Shown in pieces: positions 14,301 through 22,600 of a stretch of 64,000 nt of DNA. Location: positions 4,340,001 through 4,404,000 of the forward strand of contig OZ020259.1 in the NCBI GenBank assembly GCA_963971285.1, in the 5' to 3' direction. A program made the position numbers and the translations under genes. The notes below the pieces were generated by a model. It made no database searches. It saw nothing but the letters and a program-made list of their open reading frames with translations, and had not been told where the DNA came from. Source of the stretch: Astropecten irregularis. Taxonomy: Eukaryota > Echinodermata > Asteroidea > Paxillosida > Astropectinidae. The stretch's first letter is position 1, and each line of letters begins with the position of its first letter.

Positions 14301-15919
14301 CAAGGATAGACCACTTTTAGTACTGTGTCTGAACGCCCACAGTGACTGTTAAGCTCAATGACAGGACAGTGGAGTTTAACATACCGTCTTGGGAGTCTTC
14401 TCATCGAAACGTTGAAGAACCTTGAGAAGATAGGGAATTGGCTCGTTAGGGAGATGCTTAATTAACCTGGCCATCAGATCCTGCAGTGGTTAAAACAGAG
14501 TAAATAATCATGCTTAGAGATTAGACTACATATACAGCGAGCAAGCGTCTATCACAATGCGTGCAGATTTCCTGATTATTATTATGCAAGCCAAGCACTG
14601 ACCTCTAGGTTTTGACCAATCAATATCCTCGGCCTCTGTCACGATCCAGACAGAACGCAAGGGGGTTACCTCAGTTTAGTACACTCAGGGTAGCTGGTAC
14701 CCAGCTTCTTTCTACAGTAAACTAACTTACCTAAATACGACTGGGTCTCGGTACCAGCTAACCTGAGTGTACTAAACTGAGGTAACGCCAACGCAAGATA
14801 CAAACTTCAACTTTTGATAGGGCTATCTTAAAAAGTAAAGTAAACATTGTAATTTTTTTGTTCCCTTTTGAAATTTGCTGATAGGCCTAGTACTTAAACT
14901 TATTGATCTGAAAATACTTCTAACAATATTTTCAGACAGGAAATAAAATAAAGGCCTAATGCATTTTTTAGTGATGAAAACATTTAAGGCACAAGGATTA
15001 TTTGGCGATTGTGGGTTGACGGGATCCCAAAACACATTGATTTTTTTGGCTCTGAACTAACTTCTACTCCTCAAAAATGATACTTTTGACTTTCAGCAAA
15101 TGTTTGAAGAAATTTGTTTAACATTTCAGGGTTAAAATTCAATTTTCTTACGCCCTTCTTTTAAACTTTAAAACAGACCGTCTGATCGTGTGAGGCCATT
15201 TTGTCTGGTCTGGTTAGTCTAGTGCCCAGACCCAACAGATCAAGAGTCCTCAAAATGTCAGAGTGGAAACCAGACTATTCTCGTCTGCGGCCGTCCGTGC
15301 GGCGGTGAAATGTTACAATCTTGGTTACCATTTTTACCCCATAATTTCCCTCAAAATTCAAAGCCCTGCCCTCTTTCCAAAAATTTAACCTTGGTAAAAC
15401 TAATATAGAGGAGGAGACCAACAAAGTATATGTAGGTTAGTTACTTTTCAAAACGTAGTTTCCTTTCCTTTATAGTTTTAGGACCCGTCAACCCACAATC
15501 CCCTTATTTTCATGCAGACCCCCATATTTTCCTTCAAAAATCAAAGCCATGCCTTCTTTCCACAAATTAAACCAAAAATAAAGAATGACATCACAAATGG
15601 TCAACATATTTAGGTGAGTTAGTTTACTATAGAAGCCATGTCTTACCATCCCTGTGGACTAAAAGCACAATAACCCCATTAAATTTAAAACTAAAAAAAG
15701 TAAAACGAAATGTGGAGGAAGGTTAGGGCGATGTCAAATTCTCACGATATGGGTGCAGTGTATAATTACATACGATGAAAATTCTGACAAGTGACTTTCG
15801 ATTTAGGCTAATTTGTTTTGTTTTATGATGCCTAAATTTGTCAGAGTCTATTTTACCTCAAAAAGGGCGCTTATGCGATGCTTCTCCAGATACGACTGCA
15901 CTCTTTGCTGGCTCGACAT
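2268..15919 (-). CDS. C8orf34/VEST-1-like protein with RIIa-like N-terminus (8 exons, 3' end off the left edge)
   Basis: Exons, in order of transcription: 15857-15919, 14385-14480, 13526-13619, 8210-8305, 4374-4496, 3522-3705, 2730-2896, 2268-2335. All junctions are AG/GT and the phases join without a break. The protein starts MSSQQRVQSYLEKHRISALF and continues with MARLIKHLPNEPIPYLL, a helix-loop-helix of the RIIa/DPY30 dimerisation type. Later blocks YERPWVNNMKK, QWATSEDEDSP and EATDLLEDASELAFEGVTNA occur in the same order as similar blocks I recall in vertebrate C8orf34 (VEST-1), a poorly understood protein. The remainder is charged and low in complexity. The last visible exon ends in phase 0 at 2268 with no stop, so the C-terminus lies to the left. 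The identification rests on recalled similarity; the exon chain itself is seen directly. Confidence 0.85.
2380..2567 (+). repeat. TAGTATCATAC-family MITE, truncated copy
   Basis: Starts AAGGTAGTATCATAC and carries the body words CAGATTCATGGGCAAAAATAT and TCAGTCCCATACGGTGCCC in slightly changed form. Full-length relatives (about 360 bp) end in ACCAAAGTATGATACTACCT. It sits 45 bp upstream of the acceptor of C8orf34-like exon 8. Confidence 0.75.
2730..2896 (-). CDS. C8orf34-like exon 7
   Basis: 167 nt, phase 2 in and 1 out, TTTCAG acceptor and GTGAGA donor. Encodes RELRQKPGEKAKRHKRELAE, then AAAQQKVETLGYLDSGEDQA and an acidic end EEATDLL. A 126-bp palindromic MITE (2962-3087) lies 66 bp upstream of the acceptor in the preceding intron. 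Confidence 0.82.
2962..3087. repeat. GGAGAACCGGTCTTCAAG palindromic MITE, copy 1
   Basis: Arms read GGAGTCTTTTGAGAACCGGT and, inverted, GACTTGAAGACAGGTTCTC. The centre is a GC-rich alternating purine-pyrimidine stretch. Three more copies lie at 29053, 29846 and 38064. Confidence 0.85.
3522..3705 (-). CDS. C8orf34-like exon 6
   Basis: 184 nt, phase 1 in and 2 out, ending at a GTAAGA donor. Encodes GAKQWATSEDEDSPPAARRS, then a Glu/Gln-rich, coiled-coil-like stretch (EEQEAQLLEEEISAAKLQKK). Reading through the donor would give TTG TAA, a stop immediately after the splice site, so intron retention would truncate the protein here. Confidence 0.82.
3768..4084 (-). repeat. TAGTATCATAC-family MITE
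   Basis: Inverted copy from CAGATTTACGTGTAACTTTC to AAAGTATGACACTACCTTT, containing the internal hairpin TTTTAAAAGATCAAAA. It lies in the intron between C8orf34-like exons 5 and 6. Confidence 0.8.
4374..4496 (-). CDS. C8orf34-like exon 5
   Basis: 123 nt, phase 1 to 1, TTGCAG acceptor and GTATTT donor. Very Lys-rich and likely disordered: RKSKKLDSNGKKRTPTSEMD, then VEQIFKKEQAKKTKG. Confidence 0.8.
6475..6847. repeat. GGTGACCAGACGTCCCCG terminal-inverted-repeat element
   Basis: Left end AATAAGGTGACCAGACGTCC; right end ATGGTCACCTTATAC, the reverse complement of ATAAGGTGACCA. The interior repeats TCCCCGAT words. Non-coding, DNA-transposon-like. Confidence 0.7.
6978..7510 (+). repeat. Degenerate tandem repeat, about 100-165 bp units
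   Basis: The word GGGCTTGATGGCCCAACT, or close variants, recurs near 6978, 7077, 7195, 7363 and 7473. Each is followed by TCCAAAGAATGTGC and GATACTRCACA-like words. Spacing varies, so this is an old array. Confidence 0.7.
8210..8305 (-). CDS. C8orf34-like exon 4
   Basis: 96 nt, phase 1 to 1, CTCAG acceptor and GTAAGA donor. Encodes LPGMGNDRGYERPWVNNMKK, then an Arg/Asp/Glu-rich end. The YERPWVNNMKK block is one of those resembling vertebrate C8orf34. Confidence 0.82.
8830..9282. repeat. TACCACAGTGTGGT palindromic element interrupted by a second element
   Basis: Outer element: ACCACAGTTTACCACACGTG near 8850 and GTGGTAAGCAACTCTTGTC near 9265. An uninterrupted inverted relative lies at 55277-55440. 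Inner insertion: 8949-9241, with ends GGGGTCGATTTCACGAAGC and GAAATTGACCCCTGG. It appears to be two half-units in tandem, joined near 9090. Confidence 0.75.
9404..9569. repeat. GC-rich palindromic MITE (GGCTGCGTTCGAGC ends)
   Basis: Ends GGCTGCGTTCGAGC and GCTCGAACACAGCC. Inside is a perfect-looking hairpin of ACTCTCCGGTGCAGGAGTAT and its inverse, with CGCGCGCA runs. Single copy in the window. Confidence 0.8.
9974..10310. repeat. TTAGGCC-ended palindromic element
   Basis: Left TTAGGCCCCCCAAAAAAAA with GTTGCCCTCA; right TGAGGGCAACACAAAAATTT with TTTAGGCC. Internal inverted words are GGGTCGGTCGG and CCGACCC. Probably distantly related to the GGCCATAAAA elements at 40781 and 45664. Confidence 0.7.
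11014..11175 (+). repeat. tRNA-derived SINE (family A), copy
   Basis: GGTTTCATGGCTTTTGACTG leader, box A-like TGGATAGCTCAGTTGGTAGA, box B GGTTCGAATCCCACTCC, and tail CAATCTTTCTTTGTTCAC. The family recurs at least ten times with this same non-tRNA leader and tail, so this is a SINE and not a tRNA gene. Confidence 0.85.
11786..12202. repeat. CCCTTTCACAC-ended element
   Basis: Left AAGCCCCTTTCACACTGG and right GTGTGAAAGAGGCTTTA form imperfect inverted ends. The interior is rich in TACGC words. The 94-residue ORF inside has no recognisable features. Confidence 0.65.
12316..12468. repeat. CAGGGG-ended element with CGATCGTAGG interior
   Basis: GGGGTCGATTTCACCAAACT to GTGAAATCGACCCCCGG. The interior carries ATCAATCGTAGGAC and the palindrome GATCGATCGTAGGG. 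Relatives at 8949, 19349, 30382, 32282, 58236 and 59488. Confidence 0.8.
12727..13085 (-). repeat. TAGTATCATAC-family MITE, diverged
   Basis: Contains AAACAGAAATGTTCACAGATT, GGTATGAAGATAGTGCTGGT and AAACATACCGTTAAAATATT, as in the other copies, but both ends are diverged. Confidence 0.65.
13526..13619 (-). CDS. C8orf34-like exon 3
   Basis: 94 nt, phase 0 in and 1 out, between an AACAG acceptor and a GTAAGT donor. Encodes ELSSTMPALRKSASVDVAG and a Ser/Lys-rich segment ending SSWATA. It joins in frame to exon 4. Confidence 0.82.
13620..14384. repeat. C8orf34-like intron 2, with nested inverted repeats
   Basis: Several inverted words (TAGACCTTTTTCAG, CTGAAAAAGGTCTA, TCTGAACA, ACTGTGTCTGAAC) suggest one or two palindromic elements between about 13719 and 14335. 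Their ends were not resolved. Confidence 0.5.
14385..14480 (-). CDS. C8orf34-like exon 2
   Basis: 32 codons, phase 0 to 0, with CTGCAG acceptor and GTATGT donor. Encodes DLMARLIKHLPNEPIPYLLK, the second half of the RIIa/DPY30-like motif, then a short basic segment. Confidence 0.88.
14664..14787. repeat. Short palindromic MITE (GTTACCTCAGTTTAGTACAC)
   Basis: Left GTTACCTCAGTTTAGTACAC and right GTGTACTAAACTGAGGTAAC are exact inverses. The inner arms TAGCTGGTACC and GGTACCAGCTA are also inverse. About 124 bp, in C8orf34-like intron 1. Confidence 0.85.
15857..15919 (-). CDS. C8orf34-like exon 1 (start codon)
   Basis: ATG at 15919-15917, then 21 codons ending YLEKHRISALFE at a GTAAAA donor, phase 0. 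The start is chosen because it opens the conserved RIIa-like motif, and the ADA gene begins on the other strand 645 bp away. Confidence 0.85.
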
Positions 15920-16564
15920 CTTGATGGTATTCACTGACCAAAATTTACAAGGGCGAAGTACAAATTTTGATGCAGTTTGCAGAAAGATCCAGCCCACGTA
16001 CAGACGTATGTTTTGATTTACGTACGTACGTACAGTTATGGTATGGCTTAGTGCAAGTGCACAATGTTGCGGCTACGACTTAGCAGCAAATAGCACACAA
16101 GTGTACGGAGAAAGTAACGGCTACAGTCTGTAATCAGTCTATGGCTTGCCCAATTATATGATAGAGGGCGCTGTTGCAAATTGTCAAATAATCATCTCCT
16201 CGTAAAATGGTCCTAAGAGGGCGCTAGACACCAAACCAAAACAAATTGGTTGTTTGTAAACAACCTTGAAACGCAGTGGGAAAGCCGGTCGGGATAGGAC
16301 CATTATTTTGTTAAATTTTTCCGTGATCAAAGTACATTAGTGTTACACAAATAGTGCCGAGTTAATCATTGCACGATTTTATTTTCAGTGGACCAGATTA
16401 TTTTTGAAGAAGGTCACCACCCCTTTCGGATCAAATCTGAATTAGTTTTTCGGCTTTCAATTTAATACATGTCCAAGAAGTCTAACTAGCAAAGTACAAC
16501 GCTGCAGACTGCATTATTTTGTACCTCATTTTCGGCCGAATTCTCTTTTGCTCCGAGACTGACA
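15920..16564. promoter_or_regulatory. Shared 5' region of the divergent C8orf34-like and ADA genes
   Basis: About 645 bp separate the two start codons, so both 5' UTRs and promoters must fit here unless non-coding first exons exist. It includes a TACG repeat (16020-16033). No convincing TATA box at a useful distance was recognised. The head-to-head layout is seen directly; shared regulation is an inference. Confidence 0.5.
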
Positions 16565-16618
16565 ATGGCCGGTGAACCATGTTCTGGCGAAGCTGGGAAA
16601 GCATCACTACCACCCAGG
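16565..16618 (+). CDS. ADA: ADA exon 1
   Basis: 18 codons, [18 protein letters not shown], phase 0. The donor is GTTTGT directly after AGG. Confidence 0.92.
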
Positions 16619-19600
16619 GTTTGTAAATTATCATTTCATATTATTCGATTGAAAAGACAAAGATTGGTTAAACTTTATCAATCCAGCTAGTTGGAAATAG
16701 TTGAAAAGTTGACCTCAATTGTTTTAGTTGTACTTGTACATGTATTATTATTAAGTCCTCGCTGTATAGACCGATCCGATGGCATGATATACTGTCCGCC
16801 ATTACTGGTGTGTCCCCGCCTGCCTTTTGTCCGGCAACAAAAGGATTTACGCTCCACCGCACTCTATAATTGCAGGATGTACGTCCCATGATTAGAGGAT
16901 ATACACCCTGCAATATAGAGTGCGGCGGACGTAAATTCTTTTGTTGCCGGACAAAATATGGGCGGGGACACACCAGCAATGGCGGGTGTTTCCTACCTCC
17001 ATGGTCGCGCCGCGCCGTCCGATCGGTGTATACACACACATATATACTCACACACAGTTAGGCTCTATGTCTATCCTGAAACACAGTCTACTCGAGGCCA
17101 CAGACTAGGGCTCTAAGTTCCCCCACCCCTACTTCAGAAAATTAAACAAAACCAAATTGGTCCACGTCAACCTTTTTTTATTGGCACATCTATTAATGAG
17201 CATAAGTAAGTCTTATTTTGTGGGATGAGATTGAGAATTTTTTTTCAGAATTTTAGTGTTGGAAAATAACTTTGGAAAATAAATTTGAAGATTTTTTGTT
17301 TGACCACCGAAAAATTCTTTGAATTCTTTGAAATTCTTCAAAGTCCTTTGCAGAATGTCTTTCCATTTAATTTGTTTTATTTTGGTTTATGTCGGTTTGT
17401 ACAGGTTGAACTACACATTCATCTAGAGGGCGCTTGTCGGACAGCAACAGTATGGGAACTGGCCAAGTACGATACTTTATTACCAGCCTGATAATGCTGT
17501 GTTTGGAATATGGCAAAAAATTCCAGCCGTGTGGTGTGGCACGATGTTCTTATTTTAAAAGCAAGTTCAAGACCTCTGTGGAATTTCACAGGTTGTGGGT
17601 TCGACCTCAGCCATGGTGATTGTGGGCCTTGTATCTCATTCTCTGAGCTTTAATTGCTCTTTTCCACTCCGGAGTTGAATGGGTACCTGTGAGGGTGCAG
17701 TTGGTTGTTCAAAATAACCTTTGGAAAGAATTCCACCGACGGCCATTACGGAAAAAGGGTTATATCTTCTAAGAGTTAACTTAGTGGTACAATATGATGA
17801 ACTTCAATCTCAGCTGTGTAAAACTAGGGTAGCATATCTGAAAAGTGAGTTTTACAAGGTTTTTTTTACCTACAATGATACGCTTTGAATGCAGTGGCAG
17901 CCATTTTTTCAAAACGTCCTCTGTCGGTTCCAAAGGGTTTGTGCACAAGTGATGGTCGTCAGTGGAATTCTTCCCAAACCCTTCGTGCTTTTAATAGTGA
18001 TATCTCAGGTTGCATCTGCCCCAGGGGGCTGAGGAATGTTCTAAGTAAATGTGATGGCGTTTATAGGGTGATGTTTCGTCGTGCCGTTACTGAGTCCACA
18101 TTGTTGCGATAATTGATTCCTAGGTAACGCTTCATGTCATTGTAATCTTAACCCAGAAATTGATTTTACTTTCTCCAGAAAACGAGGTGTGAAAGTTCCG
18201 GGAGTCAGTGCCGAGGATCTTGGCCAAATTATCAACGGATTCGAGAGGGGAAATCTCATCAATTTCTTGGAAGTTTTCAGGATTTTCATGCCGGCCTTTG
18301 TGTAAGTAGTAGGCCCTATATTCATTTCAAAAGTGAATCAGGGACCAATTTCATGAAGCACTATTAGACTGATCTTATTAAGTGTGAATTCATCTTAATT
18401 GCTAAGCAACATGTGATGTCACAATACAAATCACTATGGTGATACTGACAACTCATCTTAAGATTAATCTTAGTGTTTGGTGAATATCCAGCACTGGGGT
18501 CTATTTCGCGAAGCACTAAGATGGATCTTCAAATCATGAATCAAATTTTAGTTGCTAAGCAAAGTGTGATGTCACAATATGAATCACTATGGTAACAGCG
18601 ACATTTCGAGGACCATCAAATTTCTGCGTAAGTTGAAAATGGACAGAATTATTGAAGATATTTCCTTGCCGTTCCATTTAGGGCCGATAAGGATGCCATC
18701 CGTCGCATCACTTACGAGTTGTGCGAGGACAAAGCTAAAGAGGGCGTCGTGTACTTTGAGCTGCGCTTCAGCCCACATCTAACGGGGAACCAGCCGACGT
18801 CCATGTTGTTTGATAACGGCATCAAGGAGCAGTTGAGTCCCCGGGAAGCGCTTGCGAGCGTAGCAGAAGGACTTGAGGCCGGAAAGCGGGATTTCGGCAT
18901 CAAATCTCGTGTGATACTCTGCGTAATGAAACGAGAACCAGGTTAGGGACGTCTAGAGTGTTTTCAATTTCATCTCCTCAACTTTCAACGCTTGTTGTTT
19001 TTAGAATCCTGCATACAACTTGGTTCAAAAGCCTCTATATAGACCTTGTTCACGGTGCATCCATCCTACATTCGAAGCAGTGCAATTAAAACGAGGCTTG
19101 GATTCAAAGTAGTCTGGTACTCGTTTTCTTTTTTAGAATTGGTGTTATCTTTTCCAATGGGTATACAAGGAAGGTGACAAGATGGATGCGCCGTGAATAA
19201 GGCCTATAACTGGCAACCAGGTGTCTTTTCAGTGCTTCATTATGTTATAGAAGAACTCCAATGGCTTTGTAAAAATGGAAGGGACACCACTCTAATAACG
19301 TTTTTTTAGGATCAATCCTCAAACCCTGCAATTCTGCCGATCATTCTGGGGTCGATTTCACCAAACTCATCGTAACTTACTATCAATCGTAGGACTAGTA
19401 ATGCATTGCAGCCCTACCTATGGGTTTAATATCCTTCGCAATCTTGAGTTATGATCGATCGCAGGGCTTCGTGAAATCGACACCTGAATCGATGGTAGCT
19501 ATATAACCTCCGCCTAAACTAGCTTTGCAGTGCTTTTCAATTAGTCGTCTGTAATTCGCTGATGCTACATTGTCTCGTTTTATTAACAGCCTGGGCAACG

Positions 19601-22600
19601 GAATGCCTCCAGCTTTGCAAGGACTTCAGTCCGCTGGTCGTTGCCATGGATATCGGAGGAGAGGAAAATGTTCCTCTGCACAGTGAGACCATCAGAGTGT
19701 TCCAGGTACGTAACCTGCTGGTTATTATTGGCTTTGCACCAGGGTTGTTCATCTCATTATGCTAGAGTCCTTGATTTGACTGTGGCTGTGGCTTCGGCTT
19801 CGGCTTCGGCTTTGGCTTTGGCTGTGGCTTCGGCTGTGGCTGTGGCTGTGGCTGTGGCTGTGGCTGTGGCTGTGGCTGTGGCTTTGACTATGGCTGTTGC
19901 TCTGGCTTCGGCTGTGACTTTGTCTCTCACTGTGGCTGTGACTTTGGCCGTGGCTTTGCCTCTGTCACCCTAATGAGGATCATACAGTTTGTTGCTCTTC
20001 ATTGATGACGGAGCTCTGTTTTTTTTTGGTTTTTTTTGGGGGGGAAGGGGGTTTAAATCGGAGCATCTACTTTCAAGCCGTAGCCAAAAGCCTCCATTTT
20101 TTATTCTTGTTTCTTAAAAAAATGTATTCGGCCATTGTTTCAGGCCTTTCATCATGTATTCAGCCAAAGTAGACATTTTCAAAGATATGCAGGGGATATG
20201 CATGGTACATCTCGAGTTCTGATCAGTGTGCATTGGAGGTCTTAAACAGCCTCTGTCAGAGCTAGCATCTCTCTCAACAGAGTTCAGATTCATTTTGTAC
20301 CTTAAAGACCTGATTCAGTTTTTGTGTCAACACTCGACACCGGTCCTAGCAGAGCTTAACGTCGTATCTTTGTTTTGTTTGATCAATTTGACGTTGGTTT
20401 AGGAGGCAGAGCGTTGCGGTTTCCATCGTACCATACATGCTGGTGAGGACGGTCCTGCTATTCATGTGAAAGAAGCCATTGAGATACTGAAGGCAGAGAG
20501 GATTGGACATGGGTATCATGTACTGGAAGATGAGGAGATCTATCAGGTGGGTCGGGGGTCAGGTGAATGAAAGGTGGGTGTGGCTGGCTTTGGGCGTGGT
20601 GGTTGATGTACGTGTGCCTGGCAGGTGTGGCTTTTTAAGCTTGCCTGGATGGTGTGGCTGTGAGGTTGAGTTTTCGTTGATGGGCTAGTTTAGAGTGCCT
20701 GATGGGTGTGGCTAATGGGTTGGGTTAATAGGGTGCATGGTGGGTGTGGCTGATGGGCTAGGTTAGAGTGCCTGATGGGTGTGGCTGATGGGTTGGGTTA
20801 GGGTGCATGGTGGCCGGGTGTGGCTGATGGGCTAGTTTAGAGTGCCTGATGGGTGTGGCTGATGGGTTGGGTTAATAGGGTGCATGGTGGGTGTGGCTGA
20901 TGGGCTAGGTTAGAGTGCCTGATGGGTGTGGCTGATGGGTTGGGTTAGGGTGCATGGTGGGTGTGGCTGGTGGGCTAGTTTAGAGTGCCTGATGGTGTGG
21001 CTGATGGGTTGGGTTAGGGTGCCAGGTGTGTGTGGCTGACGGGTTGGGTTATGGTGCATGATGGGTGTGACCGACTGGCTGAGATAAGCTGGGTGTCAGG
21101 TGGGCGTGGCTAATACGCTCATACCAGATACCTTATGATACTGGAATGAATTAAATGGAATGATTTTATTATTTATAAGTACATGTAGGTACCTCTTTGG
21201 TGTTGCGCTCTTTGAAACATTACGAACATGGAGGAAGGGGTATAGATGCACACTCTGTCTGTGAATTTGACATTTTGAAGAGTTGTCAACCAAATGATAG
21301 ACATTTTCCACAATTTTGATTTCGAACCTGCAGATGATAAAAGACAAGAATATCCACTTGGAGGTATGCCCAACATCCAGCATATACACTGGCTCATGCA
21401 AACCAGACTTCAGCATACACCCCGCTGTACGGTAAGAACAAAATCACAAATATTCGAATGATTTTAGTCGGGAGATAGATAATAGGCATTAATATTCATG
21501 ATTAATTGCGGTACCCGCTGCGATATTGGATTCGATTCAACCCGCTGACCCCAGCTAGCTCAGTGGCCTAGCGGTATGGCACCTGCACTAGTAAGTAGGA
21601 GGTCGTGGGTTCGAATCCCACCTGAGCCAGTGCATGGTTTGTTCATGTGCACTTAACAAGCACTGAGTACACTGTATACAGTGCTCATCCATGTTGGTGA
21701 AGGGCAAGCCTAATTTGGAGAAGAATAAAATCACCAGTCACAGAATCGAAAGGACTTTTCACACTGTTCAAAATCTCAGGGTTAGAACCTGATCAAACCC
21801 CAAGATTTTTTTCCCCAACCTTTTACACACTTAGAAAGATTCAACCCTGAGTTAATCCGGGTAGGACGGCCTAAACCGGATCGAAATCAACCCTGTTAGG
21901 GAGCAGGGTTGAAAAATCTCAACCCGCTTCCAAACTGAATTTTGCACCGTGATCTGTGTCGTATGAGCCGGTTCACCAAAAGTATAGTGTGAACGATGCT
22001 TGTCTTCAATTCGGATGAAAAACTTGTCAGGCTGAACCGAGCCGGATCCGGGTTGGTTTCAACACGGACGACACTTTTCTAATCATGCCAAAGTTTTGCG
22101 TATATCTTAAATGATCCTTGGAATATAGCAGTATGTGCGTGGTTTCATTGGCTTCTGACTGCCAACCGAACAAAGATAATTGACTATTCGGTACACCGCC
22201 AACATATAAGCTCAGTTGGTAGAGCGACATTACGGTATTCCAGGAGTTGCTGGTTCGAATCCGTTCCAGTCAATTTTTCTTTGTTCACCTTACCATCCCA
22301 AAGTAAGGATAGCTAGACTGCAATTTGGTTTTCATTTTTTGATCTTTCTCTTTTTGTTTTGTGAATTTTGATTCCGTTGCCTAGGTTTACAAAGGACAAA
22401 ATCAACTATTCACTGAACACCGATGATCCTGGTATATTCCAGAATACTATCAACGATGAGTTTGATATCGCCAAGAAGTATTTCGGGTTGACTGATGAAC
22501 AGGCTGTGCAAGTGGTAAGAATAATTACACGATCAATCGGCACAATTTCATAATTACAGCGTGCACGGTTGAGCAATAACCATTTGCGTGTTAAATCTGA

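Noticed and set aside
15813-16016. 67-residue plus ORF overlapping the shared promoter
   Set aside because: Antisense to C8orf34-like exon 1; no independent support.
19641-19973. 110-residue Ala/Val-rich ORF in ADA
   Set aside because: Reads out of frame through exon 5 and into the GGCTGT array.
21550-21632. Possible tRNA gene (AGCTCAGTGGCCTAGCGGTA and GGGTTCGAATCCC)
   Set aside because: Looks nearly tRNA-like, but four copies share a non-tRNA body; treated as SINE B.
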